A DNA stretch of 64,000 bases from NCBI RefSeq assembly GCF_032884065.1, contig NC_088867.1, forward strand, positions 58,478,675 to 58,542,674, written 5' to 3'. The notes under the pieces were generated by a model. It searched no databases and was not told where the DNA came from. It worked only from the letters and a program-made list of their open reading frames with translations. Position 1 is the first letter of the stretch; each line of letters opens with the position of its first letter. Position numbers and translations under genes: made by a program. Shown one piece after another: positions 25,454 through 39,170 of this stretch. Source of the stretch: Artemia franciscana (lineage: Eukaryota > Arthropoda > Branchiopoda > Anostraca > Artemiidae).

Positions 25454-25611
25454 ATATTCACAGGTGGGACATAGGGACACAACTACAATGGCGCGTAACT
25501 AATATGGCGCGTAACGACTTACGCGCGCGGGGGGGCTTGGGGGGGGGGGGGGCGCGAAGCGCCCCCAACAACTAGGTGTTGGGGTGGCGCGAAGCGCCAC
25601 CCCAACAGCTA

Positions 25612-25965
<354 letters not shown>

Positions 25966-26065
25966 NNNNNNNNNNNNNNNNNNNNNNNNNNNNNNNNNNN
26001 NNNNNNNNNNNNNNNNNNNNNNNNNNNNNNNNNNNNNNNNNNNNNNNNNNNNNNNNNNNNNNNNN
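25966..26065. other. Assembly gap (100 N)
   Basis: Exactly 100 N, the conventional placeholder length for a gap of unknown size. It breaks the Helitron terminal hairpin. Confidence 0.98.
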
Positions 26066-26190
26066 GTACAGTCTGTTTAAATGTCGTGCGACAGTCTTAA
26101 GAAATTTACGTTGTATACTCTCTTGTGAGGATTTACAGCTGATATCGATGTCTTCAAAATCGATATGTCCTAGACTTATTATGCCAATAG
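26066..26190 (-). pseudogene. LINE reverse-transcriptase tail fragment
   Basis: The minus strand reads 'PIGIISLGHIDFEDIDISC' then 'ESIQRKFLKTVARHLNRLY'. The 'IQRKFLK' block resembles the region downstream of the RT in Jockey/CR1-like LINEs. The upstream part is lost at the gap. Short and diverged, so the clade is uncertain. Confidence 0.4.
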
Positions 26191-27815
26191 GTAAACTTAT
26201 TTAAAATATTTGCAATTAATGACCAATGAAAGCCAAGACAATTTTTTTCGCTTTTTAGTACAGGATTTTGCAGTTTGTCCAATTGCCATACAAATTAGAT
26301 ATGATATTTTCTTGTAACAGAAATTTCGCCTGACGTCAAATAGGAGATTTGCTGCAAATACCGTCTAGTCACTTGTTTTATTTATTTGTCTGCTAATAAA
26401 CTGAAACTTTAAATCAACACAGTTAAAAATGTTCGAGATTCTCTTCTTCAATGCCAGACTCCTCTAGGATCATCCCTATATGTAAGCCTTCCTTGTGCCG
26501 AGGGCTAAAGTCCAGGCGAAGCCTGGGCTTCTGGTATTATTATATTAAAAATAATAAAAGCACAGTCTAAATTGGAAGATTAGAAAGTCGTCATGGAGAT
26601 GGAAAGATCTTTTACCAGTCCGCATGGCATTATCAGTTCTTCGAAAAAAATAATAAACAAAAATGTATGTAAATTTTAATAGGGCGGTATTGGCTATTTT
26701 TCCTTGAAACTAGGGAAGTAATCATTTTGGTCATAGATAAATGATAAAAAAAATATTGCCGACAGGCAAAGACGCAAGGGGGCTTTCGTGCACTCCCTTA
26801 AGTTTTTTTCCATTTCCCCTGTCTTTTCCTGTCTTGCATGTAGCTAGCTAATTTTCTCTGGCTTTTTTTAAGCTGCCCTCTCCCTACAACAAAAACACGC
26901 ATTATACAATTGTAGTAAAAATTAGTTTTCTGATAATTTATTTAAATGTTTGCTGTTATTTATCTCTGTTTATCTGATAAGGTCCAATAGATCACGTATT
27001 TTCTTTTGTTTGGAATTTTCACTTATTGGTGAGTAGGCCTACTTCTGCCGCCTGTCGGTATCTGTTGGTACTGTCTGTCCTTGGTGCTGGACAATCTGGT
27101 CAGACTATGCACTAGTTTTACCGTATTTATGTACTTGGCCTTATTAAATTAAACAATTTTTCTTTTTTCTTCTTCCTAAGCAAAATTTTTGGTTATTTTA
27201 ACGATTGGATTTTTTTTCTTCTTTGCTCCTCTTTTACTTTTCTTTTTGTGAAAATTTGACAATTACTTTCTAATTAAGTAAATAAAATGACTAGCGTCAA
27301 TTACTTGGGTTTCCAGCAACACCCTGTTAAAGGATGCAGTTATCATTTTTTTTCTAATTCTGCCTTTTAAAAGTATAAATCAGGAAACAAAAAAAACTAA
27401 ATCGACCAGAAAATCTTATAATAAACAAATATTTTTTAAACACGGCAAAAACTTAACTAAATGTTTCTGAGGCAATTTGTATGTCAAGTGCTTAGTTTAT
27501 GAGATTCAGAAATAAGATTAATTGCTGTATTGACACATAAAACATTTTTAGTCTTTAATGTAAAATTCTTTTTTTATATTTTCGTTTGTGTTGTGGTGGG
27601 GATGGTTATTGGACATAGGGCCGAAAGATTCATTTGAAGTTATAATTCCCCTGCTTGGAAAAAAAGCAGAAACCAAATTTCCCCATTGTTTCTAAGCGTT
27701 GGTTGGTTGGTAAGTCATTGTTGGTGTATTCTCCAATATCTTACTGGAAAAAACCGAATAGTTTTCGATGTTCGCTTAATGCGCTTAAAGGACAGATAAA
27801 GTCTAAACTAAGTTA
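26191..27815. other. Non-coding stretch
   Basis: AT-rich and without recognised genes. A small hairpin, 'ccaggcgaagcctgg', lies at about 26512-26526 and resembles the hairpin ends of repeat elements. Confidence 0.5.
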
Positions 27816-28042
27816 ATAATGGTAGATGGTAATAAGCTTACCGAAGCTATGCATGTCAGGCCTTGAATTTCTTCAAGCGATAATTTCGACAGGACCTGTG
27901 TCTGTCATCACGTTTTATTTTTCTGTTAAGAGATTTGAATCTGAATCTGATGATGACAGGTACAGGTCCCGTCGAAATTATGGTTTGAAGAAGATCAAGA
28001 CCTCACATCCACAGCTTAGGTAAGCTTATTACCATCTACAAT
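27816..28042. repeat. Fold-back element with exon-like right arm
   Basis: 'gtagatggtaataagctta' (27822-27840) is the exact reverse complement of 28021-28039. Further in, 'ataatttcgacaggacctgt' pairs with 'acaggtcccgtcgaaattat', and 'ttcttcaa' with 'ttgaagaa'. Arms are about 90 bp with a loop of about 40 bp. The right arm with loop stays open for 65 codons and is bordered by 'tttctgttaag' and 'gtaagc', like an exon. Its phase does not join exon 30310-30482 directly. Confidence 0.75.
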
Positions 28043-28049
28043 TACTATA

Positions 28050-28424
28050 TATAAGAGTCAGGTTGGCCTCAGAGAATATATTAGAAAGTCCTTCAATAAT
28101 CTTGGAATAGTGTTATTTAACTACCATTATTTTGTATAAGAGTCAGGTTGGCCTCAGAGAATATATTAGAAAGTCCTTCAGTAACCTTCGAATAGTGTTA
28201 TTTAACTACCATTAGTATGTATAAGAGTCAGGTTGGCCTCAGAGAATATATTAGAAAGTCCTTCAATAACCTTGGAATAGTGTTATTTAACTACCATTAT
28301 TATGTATAAGAGTCAGGTTGGCCTCAGAGAATATATTAGAAAGTCCTTCAATAACCTTGGAATAGTGTTATTTAACTACCGTTATTATGTATAAGAGTCA
28401 GGTTGGCCTCAGAGAATATATTAA
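28050..28424. repeat. 85-bp tandem repeat, about 4.4 copies
   Basis: Units start at 28050, 28135, 28220, 28305 and 28390 with 'tataagagtcaggttggcct', spaced exactly 85 bp and differing at only a few bases. The fifth copy is truncated after 'gagaatatatta'. No coding frame is conserved. Confidence 0.95.
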
Positions 28425-28554
28425 ACTAAGTTTTAGAATATACCTATTCAATGTAGCTTCTTATTTTGCGAATAATGGGGAATGACATTTTTTATACGAG
28501 TGCTTAACTTATATCCTAAAGTATATCCTCGTGACTGGTGATTTTGTTTGAAGG

Positions 28555-28690
28555 GGGGAGGGATGTTACAAAAAACTTCAAGAATCGCAGTAAAAAAAAA
28601 TTGTATGCAGTTTTGTTACGTTTTACGAGTAGGACAGAAATTTCAAGGGGGGAGGAAGGGCAAAATTGAGGGGGGTGGGCGGTCCTTAAT
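28555..28690. repeat. G-run interspersed repeat family C fragment
   Basis: 'ttttgttacgttttacgagt' followed by 'aggacag' and long G-rich runs. Related copies are at 35053-35225 and 55965-56160, with short pieces at 41335-41400 and 41785-42040 ('gccgcatccaggac'). Confidence 0.6.
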
Positions 28691-30309
28691 TTTTCATATA
28701 TGCATATATATATACCTCTCTTAGATAGGCTACTTCTGTAGAAAAGTAGATTCTTAAAAACAAATATTTTACTATATTTGGTAATATCTTCCGAACTGAC
28801 AATAATGTTGTTATTTCATTATGGAATGAATGTTTAGTTTAGTCTATGACTAGTCTCTAGGGTTTAGTCTACTGCGGAATTTTTTATTTTATTTTTTTGT
28901 CTTTTCAAAATCTGCCAAATTTGTCAGGAAAATTTCTTTATAAAATCTGATCATGTTGTGAATTATTCTTTTTTGTATTTTGTATTTATGCCTAAACTTT
29001 AGAGTATATATTTATGGAAGTAAATAGTTAAAATTCAACCAAGTCATTTGAGACACTATAACCTCAAAAAAAGAAAAAAAATTGTGCTTTTAATTGCGCC
29101 AAATGATGGCCCTTTAAGTGAATCTTTCTAGGTTACTAGCTGCCGCTGCAACCCGGATATCTTTACTAGGTTGTAGCTTTCATTGTAACCATGATGGTCT
29201 TTTGAGATTGACGAATTAGAAAAATTAAGAGAACCAGGTGGATTTTCAACTAGCTAAAAAAAGGCGAAAAGACTAAAACAGATATTTCGACGAGTGCTCA
29301 AACACAGAGAAAAATTTATTGTTTTTAATCAAATGACATATATTAACAGTGTGGTCTTAGAACATATTTGGTTATGTGATATTAATGCGGTTTTTCTTTA
29401 TGATTTTTTTTTGTGAGCAGAATGCAGCTTATATATTTTGTGTTGATTTTTTAATTTTCTTGTACATTATCACCAAATTTTAGGCTGTATGCAAAATTTA
29501 CAGCCTGTTGAAGGGTGTGAGGAACGTTTGACTCCTCATCAAATAGCAGTGAAACGCTGGTAAAAATTAGAAATCCCAAATTTTTTTTAAGAAGGGACTA
29601 AAAAGAAAGAATAATTTTTATATGATTCTAAAATTATACGAAGCTTGCTCGTGAATTTTTTTTTCTAGCGAAGTTTTTATTTGTTCGCCTACACCTATTT
29701 CGCACCCATAGCAGAAATCCACCTTACATACCACACTTGTTCTCACTTGTTCCAGTGTACTGCGCTTGTTCTAGCATTTTTTTTTTAAATTTGAAGCACT
29801 TCTAGTGTGTGCTTTGCGTAATATTACCTCTAGTTCTTCCAGCGATGCAGTCTTTTTTGGCCTTTGTTCTTCTGTTTGTTACCATTGGCATGACTGAGCT
29901 TCTGTTCTGATGTCATATCCATGTACTTGTGTTTTGTCATGAGTTATGATGAAAACAATACCCTTTCGAGCATATCCGGATCGTTGTTTACGTTAATCAT
30001 CATATCCTGAAATAGACTTGTCTATCAGTCTATCAACATAGACTTGTGAAATTCAAGAGTCAGCATTTCAAATACGCTGGTGCACGTAATTTTATGTTTT
30101 GTGCACCAAGATTTAGCACAGCTTCTTGAATACATTTCTTTTTTTTAGCAAATTTTTTTCTGAAAGTAACCAAGTCAGGCCAAGAGTCTTATTTAATTAT
30201 CCTCTAAGTTACTAATTAATATATAATTTTTAAATAAAGCCAAAAATTTATTTATTTAAATTCATATTTTATACGATTGTTGATGTCATTTAGTTTTATC
30301 TATTTTAAG
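28691..30309. other. Non-coding stretch, presumed intron or 5' flank of the host gene
   Basis: No exon was recognised. The exon at 30310 begins inside a codon, so at least one earlier exon must lie upstream, but I could not identify it here. Confidence 0.5.
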
Positions 30310-30482
30310 ACGTAGAAATCGTGGACCTCGTCGAGAGCGAAACTGAGGATGTAGTCAGTGACGGCGCTTCGATTGTCCCAGGAAGGAGTTCTCTACCCGT
30401 AATGACGGTGAATTCAAATTCTTCTTCATCTTCAGAGTTCAGCCTCTCGGCTGAGCCCTTACCTGACCTCGACTTGTCTCTT
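30310..30482 (+). CDS. Unrecognised host gene, internal exon 1 (acidic, Ser-rich)
   Basis: The acceptor 'tttatctattttaag' ends at 30309 and the donor 'gtaagt' starts at 30483. The exon starts with two bases of a split codon and ends on a codon boundary, matching the start phase of the exon at 48926. The upstream frame closes with a stop at 30306-30308, so the acceptor position is fixed. The peptide begins 'VEIVDLVESETEDVV', contains 'NSNSSSSSEFSLSAEP' and ends 'LPDLDLSL'. It looks like a disordered acidic linker, with no domain seen. It is noticeably richer in GC than its surroundings, as expected for a real exon. Earlier exons are missing from view. Membership in the same gene as the exons from 48926 onward rests on strand, phase and the absence of another gene between, so it is less sure than the exon call itself. 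Confidence 0.7.
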
Positions 30483-30783
30483 GTAAGTTTATTTATTTCA
30501 GTTTTTATGCAGATGTTATGTTGCGCTTCTTTTCTGCCTCTATATGCAAATTTTTACCTCAATACGTTATATTGCACTGTACGTTTTATACAGGTTCAGG
30601 CGGGGGGGGGGACCTGAAGAAAAGACCAGTTTATTCTTTCTCGCTAACAGAAATATGAAAAAGAAGCGGAGCAAATAGTTGGAAAAGAAAGAAACAGAAG
30701 AACTCACAAGGAAAATTATGTATAACAAACAGTTACTACAATTCTCAATTGTGACAGTGTGACAATGTCAGTGTCATAACAAA

Positions 30784-30881
30784 TAGCTGTCACAACAAAT
30801 AGTTATGACAATATGACAAATAGTTGTCACAACAAATAGTTATGACAATATGACAAACAGTTGTCACAACAAATAGAAAAT
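30784..30881. repeat. 37-bp tandem repeat, about 2.6 copies
   Basis: 'tagttgtcacaacaaatagt' followed by 'tatgacaatatgacaaa' recurs at 30784, 30821 and 30858. Each unit contains the palindrome 'gttgtgacaac'-like 'gttgtcacaac'. Confidence 0.9.
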
Positions 30882-33780
30882 GAAACAAATAAAAGAAATT
30901 GTCCAGATTTCTTTCGAAAACATTCTACTCTTGGGCAATCACAGCAGATAGCCGTCAGAAACTCAACATCTTTCTAAAACGAGACTTCTAGAAATATAAC
31001 GGGCAACCTAGCGGGATTTTAAGAATATTTACAAACAGCTAACAGGTGTCCGCGACAGGATAAGTCTAGCGCTAACCAGGTGTCTAGCCCTTGGGATAAG
31101 GGGAATGGGGTCTACCGTTTCCTAGCACAACGGATTTAATGATGAATAATCCCATCGGTTCCCATCGAATGTGCTATCATGTTATCTGCATTATTTGATA
31201 TTTTTTTTTCAGATCACTGAAATTGGCAATCGGTATGCCCGATTTTAGACATCTTTAAAATTCTTAGTTATCGAAATTAGCAAATTGTTGCCCGACTTTC
31301 GATTCACAGAAGGTCATCCTGGGTACCGAAGTGCCAACTTTGGTTATACCGTTTCGTTCGTTAGATATGGAACAAAACTTGATTTTCATCTTTTTTATGT
31401 TGGTATGCTCGTTTTATGGGAGCTAAAAAGTCTTCTATGTAAATTTTCAAATGTTGACTTAAATCAAGTAATATGCATTCACTTTTGAATAATAATACAA
31501 CATAAGTAAATTAGGAAAAAAAGTGATAAAATTTTGTCTTTTAGACTAATGAAAGGAGAGTGGGGGCAGTCATTCTAAAAAAAAATATGATTTTCTTATA
31601 TTTGATTTTAACTTCATGTTGCATGTCATGGAAAAATAACAATTGCATGTAAATGAGGAAACATTTAAAGAAACTAGAAAATGTTTGGGCTTAGGCCGCG
31701 CTTCATCATTTTCAGTCTGAGATAAAGGGGTTTGAAACAAGGAGAAAAACCTTGAAACAATAATCAACTGAATCCAAAACAACCTTAAAAACCTGCCCTA
31801 ATAAATCTGGCTTGCAGCGGTAGCTAGCAACCTAGTAAGAGACGATTGTGTCCCATAGTAAAAAACAAAATAGGCCATAACTCCCAAACCTAGAGTCAGA
31901 TCAAAAAGAAGTACACTATTGGAACTACCTTGTCCAATACTTCTATATAGGAAATTAACTGTCCCTTGGCTTGAATAACCAAGAAAATTTATTGGCTTGA
32001 AAAACAAGAAAAGTGGCTGCATGCACAACATTCTGAGTCGACGGCATTTTTTTTCGTTTTTTTATCGCAGCTAGCGGGGCACTGGAAAACCATAGAGAGC
32101 TATTTAATAGCTCATTTTATGGAAAATTGCTGCATATAGTGCCTTTTGAACTAAAACGAAATAGTTTTTCAAATGTAATCAATTGTTTACAAAAAACTGA
32201 ATTTTTCTATAGCGCCGTAGCAGCAAATATTATTAACATCATATTGCATAGGAAGATCAAAATAGTGTTTTTAACGTTATAAAAAGCATGTAGATATAGT
32301 TATATAAAATTCAGTAATTCTTTTTGGGACTTGACAAAAAAATGATTTGTGAATTAAAACAATAGTAATACCTGAAAAATTTAAATAATCTCTCAGTTCA
32401 AAGTTATAATTGTCTCCTGGAACCAAACTTTTTTTGACTTAGCTCCTAAGGCGCGTATCTTTATAACCGTTGTCTTATATTTCCATTGTAAAAAAAATCT
32501 TTTTTTTATTTTAGTTTTTAGTTTTATATTAGAGAACAAACAATAGCCTGTAGTAATTGAAGTACAAAGCACACCATTACACTAATATGAAGGATGGGTC
32601 TAGGTAATTAAGATGGGAATTATGCAAGTTTAATCGGTGTCAAGGCTGTAGAGATGGCTGAAACCTGGTAAAGAATAAACCATGGGATATTTTGGATTTA
32701 GTTAGCTGCCTGATTCTTTGAAGTTCGTCTCTTACTATTCCAAATAAGAAAATGCCATAGGCTTTTCTTGCTTAAATACATAAAGGATCAATATAATTCG
32801 TCTTAAATGCTGTTAGTCAAGTAGTTTTTAATAGATTATAACAAAGAACAAATACTTGCTCATAGTAACTGGAATATTAATTAATAGTAGTAGTTTTACC
32901 TGTAGTGACATTATCATCATCAGTAAGTTTTCTAGGTTATGGTGCAATATTTGACTTTGCAATATTTGAGTCCGGTTACAGTAAGGAACGAATAGAAAGA
33001 GCCCATGGTAAGATAAAAGAGCCTCCTTCGCCCTATCTATAGTGCTATAGTAAAATGCGAAGGCACTCAGGTTCAACTCAGTAAAACCTGATAGTAAAAT
33101 ATTACCGATTTAACAAAAGCTATTGTAAATTTGGCCTTAAGAAACTTCCCCTTTATCCTTGTTAAATGAAATCCCCCAGGATTGTATTTTTTTTTCTATT
33201 TTGAAAGGCTTCTCAGAAGACCCTTGGGAGCCATCTTTGAGAACTGGCTGAGAATATTTCTTTCTTTATGGGTTTGTGTTGTATTTTTTGTGATCCAGCT
33301 AGTGTGGTCTTGGAAATTTGTAGAGCCACAGCAAGTTTGTGTCCTCTTCTGTACTAATAACAAACATAATATTGTACTGTATATAAGATTGAATTGAGCA
33401 AACAAATCTTCTGCTTTCGTTTTTAAGTAAAGGTTTGTTGTAATTTAAATTGACAAAAGCAGGCAAAAGTGCTAAGCTCTGATATCATCTACGTGAAACA
33501 GAAGAAATCGCTATTTATTAATATTATTTTAAATTTGTTTGTCTTTACAACTTTCTATCGTTCTCAAATTAGGTGGTTAGTCCGTCCTCTAGAAAAACTG
33601 ATAGCCAAAGGATTAAAAAACAATTTCAGCAAGTATTGTAAAAGCAGCTGACATTATTTTTTTAACATTATTTTTCAACATATCCAGGGTTTTACTCGAT
33701 GGTTTGTTGTGAACTATTTGTTCTGATCTGTTCAACTTGGAATTATTGGACAGAGAGGCCTAAGTAACCGAAATCAAAGG
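30882..33780. other. Intronic AT-rich stretch
   Basis: No recognised gene, RNA or repeat. ORFs such as 31285-31488 and 33182-33397 have no motif and lie in AT-rich DNA without splice-consistent conservation. Confidence 0.5.
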
Positions 33781-33789
33781 GTGTTCCTG

Positions 33790-33970
33790 GTGGCATCCAT
33801 TGGGAGGGGGGGATGGAGTTGGAACCCGAAATTTTTGCCCCGCCCACTTAGAATTTGAAAAATACCTTTTGGGGGGGGGGTAATTTCATTGCAAAATGCC
33901 TTTTTTTTATTTTCATCTTATATATTGAAAATAATTGCCCCCCCCAGGATATCGAAAAATACCCTGGGTG
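33790..33970. repeat. G-run/C-run repeat fragment
   Basis: A G run at 33872-33880 and a C run at 33938-33944 flank 'aaaatgcctttttttt'. 'ttgaaaaataccttttgggg' and 'tatcgaaaaataccctggg' are partial repeats. It resembles the B blocks at 54708 and 55478 in layout, though not closely in sequence. Confidence 0.45.
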
Positions 33971-34069
33971 TATCTTGTAGTTCCTTTAAAAAATAGAAAG
34001 TGGGAGAGGTTTCAAGTGGGCCTATTTCCACACAAGAAAGTTGGGAGATCCAGGTTTGTAATGTTATGA

Positions 34070-34265
34070 GGCTCCTATGGCTATGATGGACAAAAGGTTA
34101 AGATGGACAGGTTGTCCATTACGGATGAAAGATCATTGGCGGCCAAAAATCGGCCATCCAGCTGGGGCCAACGAAAACTAAAAAAGTCTTCAAATGGGAT
34201 GAGAGGGGACCATGAGGAAGGATCTAAAAAAAGTTTAATTGGACGGGGTAAAGGGAATGTGACTC
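34070..34265 (+). pseudogene. LINE C-terminal relic
   Basis: Reads 'KRLRWTGCPLRMKDHWRPKI' then 'PAGANEN', and after breaks 'EGTMRKDLKKV', matching the 'RLRWLGHVLRMKDDR..KI' to 'WEDVINKD' region of the LINE at 14400-14560. Strongly decayed. Confidence 0.65.
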
Positions 34266-35052
34266 TTCCTTAATACCATAAAATTACAACACTAGCCTGC
34301 AGGGTTGCGCATTTTATGGGTTAGAGAGCCAGCAGAGAGCCAAGCTCGATGTTGCCACTTAATATACAAGTAACTGAAAAAAGGATAAGGATATGTAATT
34401 CCTCCCTCTATACATGAGACTAGTTCAGAGGGCACCAATGGGAAGTTTTTGGTCTACTCAGAGCAGTTTTTGTAATCTGTACCCCTTGAAAAATTCTTCC
34501 CAGAGGAGGTACATTGTAGAAAACGAACCTTGTTTGATAATTCGGATGCGAAGCACCCGAAAGCTCAAGAAAACCGAAAGTTTCGGGAGGACAACCACCT
34601 CCCTTGTTCAGCGCAATAAAGGAAGGAAAATTATCGGAAAAAAAAAACTAATAAAAACAAACAACGTTGAGAGCAAACAGAAAAAAAAAACACAAAGAAG
34701 AACACATCCAAAGTGGAGAACCGACACAAATAACAAACAAATAAAATCCAATATTAGCAGAATTTAAAAGCAAAAAAAGCTTAATTCCAAGAGCGAACCA
34801 AAAAAGCCCATTCTCGATCTTAATTTTTTTAATTTTGATTTTGTTACGGAAGGTATTGGGTTTACGAAAATATTTTTAAAATCCAAGAATAATATTGTTG
34901 CCACAAAGTGGACTGAAGTCACTTTCTCTTAATCTGAATGAGTGAGTCTTATATACTGTGCTGCGATATAGTAAGCTTCTAGCCTTCTTACATTACTCTT
35001 CTCTTAAAAAAGTAAACAAAATATAGAGCGTAAACGCAATTTTTGTCATATA

Positions 35053-35225
35053 CAGTAGCAGGAGCGTATCCAGAAATTTTGTTTAAAAAAAAAGAATTAA
35101 AACTACATCAAAAAATTTGTTCATATGTCTTTTGTTACGTTTTTACGAGTAGGACAATTTTTTTAGGGGGAGAGAAGGCTCAAACTCAGTAAGCCTTCCC
35201 TTCAGATTACGGCCTTGCACGATAG
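35053..35225. repeat. G-run interspersed repeat family C, fuller copy
   Basis: Starts near 'ggagcgtatccagaaatttt', continues with 'cttttgttacgtttttacga', 'gtaggaca', a G-rich run, and ends near 'cagattacggccttgcac'. Family order is the same as at 28555 and 55965. Confidence 0.65.
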
Positions 35226-36726
<1,501 letters not shown>

Positions 36727-37004
36727 TATATACATTTATCTACATAAGCAAAAATAGATATTTACAATAAAAATTTAACATTGATATATAAAATACTTTA
36801 AAAGATATATATTTAATAAAACAACTTTAACCACATAAAACCAAATCAACAACAAATTAAAGTATACACACAATCATTTCGAAGTTATACGTTCATATTA
36901 GAAAAAAAAGTTTTAGTTGATGCAATGAATATCTAAGTTTGAGCTTTTTTATTATTTATATTGTTCATTATTAGTTTTAAATATTTGACTACAATCTATT
37001 AATA

Positions 37005-37315
37005 AGTCCTGGCTGAGGGGTTGGCGCGCTGGCGTGGGAATTCTTTGTCCAAGGGGCACAGGTTCAATCCCAGTTGTGACCAGTTATTTAGTTTGGGACG
37101 GGGGTCAGTGGCGTGACTCTGTAAGCTCAGCCAGAGTCGACCCAGCTCTAAATGGGTACCTGGAGAAATCTGGGGAAGGTAATCAGGAAGGGTGTGTGAA
37201 AGCATAGGATGGTTGGCCCCAATCCCCCATTGCTCTTCCTGGCTGAAGGGCCATGAAACAGAGATCAGCACCGCCGGTTTGAACCTTAAGGGTCTAGTGC
37301 CGTCTTACTTGCTTA
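37005..37315 (+). mobile_element. tRNA-derived SINE
   Basis: The head holds RNA polymerase III A-box-like 'tggctgaggggttggcgcgc' (37010) and B box 'ggttcaatccc' (37061-37071), about 50 bp apart as in tRNA genes. The body follows for about 230 bp and includes 'gagatcagcaccgccgg' near 37261, which resembles conserved central domains of animal SINEs. The tail is 'tcttacttgcttactatt'. It cannot code for protein and would depend on a LINE for movement. The tRNA part is too diverged and its acceptor pairing too weak to be a functional tRNA. Confidence 0.8.
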
Positions 37316-38092
37316 CTATTTTGCTATTGCCACTATCATTATTGGCCAAAAAGAAATGAGACAAGATTCCTGTCTTAAGTATTTAATTATTTTTATTACA
37401 GTTGAATAAAAGTTAACTCTTTAAAAAGGCTTTGCCGACTGAGATTTCGACGACTGTGGAAGTGTTGTCCTTTTTCTTGAGATATTAAAGCTATTCGCCT
37501 TATTCAGGATATTACTAAAAAATAAAGGATTCTTATTATCCCTATTTAGCAGGGTGTTTAAGAAGTGTATTTATACGCATTTTTAGATACGCACTTGTTT
37601 TTTTTAAAATAATCTTCACATGATTTTAATTGACGAAAGTTGAAAATAATATAGCGGAAATTATTAGTTATACCCGTCATCTAGAATCTCAGCTTCTGTG
37701 TCTTTTGATATCCCAGTTAAGACCTTTTTTTTTCCCCATGACCTTAGGTAGTTACCTTGATGTAAGCAGAGGGGTAAATGTTATATACAGAATCTCAAGG
37801 GGCTCTCCTAGCCTCTCAGCCCAAGTAGTAGCTTTATACGAAAACGCTGTGATTTGATAAACACTGCAGCCGAACGTCCCCTTTGGCTCACAAATGCAGT
37901 TGAACTCCTTTCCTCGTATGTAGCCAATTAATTGAGAAACAGAAAAATCAAGTTTACATTTACGGGTTGGTCAGTTGGAATTTTATCCATGATTTTGGTT
38001 TGAGAATGTGTTGGGAGTTAGCTTACGAGGGATTAAACCATCTGAGAAAAGGGCGCAACTACGAACAAGGTCTTTTAGCCATTTGTCGCATG
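37316..38092. other. Intronic stretch
   Basis: No gene recognised; AT-rich. Confidence 0.5.
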
Positions 38093-38618
38093 TTTACCAC
38101 CACCACGTCACATAGTACTCCCAACTTCGGCGAGATTACCAGACAATTTGGCACGTGCGTTACGTGGAACTCATTGGCCCGTTTGCGAAAGTTTGTTGTT
38201 ATTTTTAGCCAGTTCATGGCCAAGGAACCTAAGCATAGGCCAAAGGAGTCTTGAAAGACGACAAAACCTGAAACTCTGTTAAGTTTGCTCTCAATTAATA
38301 TTGACTTTTTTGTGGTGGGCTACTTTCTCAGCACCATCTTACTTAATGATTTAAAAGGGATTCCCCATCCACCACCACGACACTTAGTACTCCCGACCGA
38401 GGGCATATTGTTTGGGAATTAACGCCTGCACTACGCGGATCACAATTGGTCCGTATGCAAAAGTTAGTTTTCATTTTTAGGCATTGCACGGCCAAAAAAC
38501 CTAAGCGTAGGCGAAGGGAATCCTGATAAAAAGACACATCTTGAACCTATTAAGTATGCTCTCAGTTAATATTAACCTCTTTGTTTCGGGCTACTTTCTC
38601 AACACCATCTTAAGTCTG
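38093..38618. repeat. Tandem duplication, two diverged copies of about 245-265 bp
   Basis: Copy 1 (38093-38340) and copy 2 (38349-38618) share 'ccaccaccacg', 'tagtactcccga', 'ccaagcataggc'-like text, 'tgctctcaattaatattgac' and 'gggctactttctcagcacca'. The ORF across copy 1 is not kept in copy 2. Confidence 0.75.
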
Positions 38619-38969
38619 CGCTATAGCCACGCCTGTCGATAAAGAGCCAATCTTTATGAACTACTCATGCTCTCTGTTGATGATAATGTCAAACTCCCGC
38701 TACTGGACTGTATGATTTTAATGGCTATTATTTAGTTTGAAAAGTAGATGGCAGGGGATGTGAGGACATTTGAGTTGAACTGTGACCTTAATCAATAATA
38801 AGAAAGCATATAACAGTCCAAATTTGTTCACAAGCATTTTTATTTATGTACCTGTATGTACCCTGCGGTGCAATGGTGCACATCTAGGCTGAAAAAAATA
38901 ATTCGTAAAATTCGTGCGGTTAGAATTAGCTAAAATTTAGCTACATAATAGTTTCATATGAGAATCAGT

Positions 38970-39170
38970 TTATTTTGTTCTGTTGGTATTATTATTTGAC
39001 TTTTTTGTCGGCAGTATTAATTTGCACTCTCATTTTCATTATAATACCAATGATACTATAACAGTGTCATGCAAAATGGTAAATGATACTATAATAGCAT
39101 CATTTTGTTTTGTTGGTACTATCATTTGACTTCTTTTTTGTCAGCAGTATTAATTTGCATTCTCGTTACA
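38970..39170. repeat. Short tandem duplication (~120 bp units)
   Basis: 'ttttgttctgttggtattat' to 'gcagtattaatttgcactct' at 38973-39034 recurs at 39099-39164 with a few changes. Confidence 0.75.

Noticed and set aside
27826-28019. Upstream exon of the host gene
   Set aside because: The exon-like part ends two bases into a codon, while exon 30310 also begins with two bases of a codon, so they do not join directly; it also lies in a palindromic element.
28050-28424. CRISPR-like array
   Set aside because: The repeats are head-to-tail 85-bp units without distinct spacers, and the genome context is eukaryotic.
37005-37082. Functional tRNA gene at the SINE head
   Set aside because: Boxes A and B are present, but the anticodon arm and acceptor pairing are poor and a 230-bp SINE body follows.
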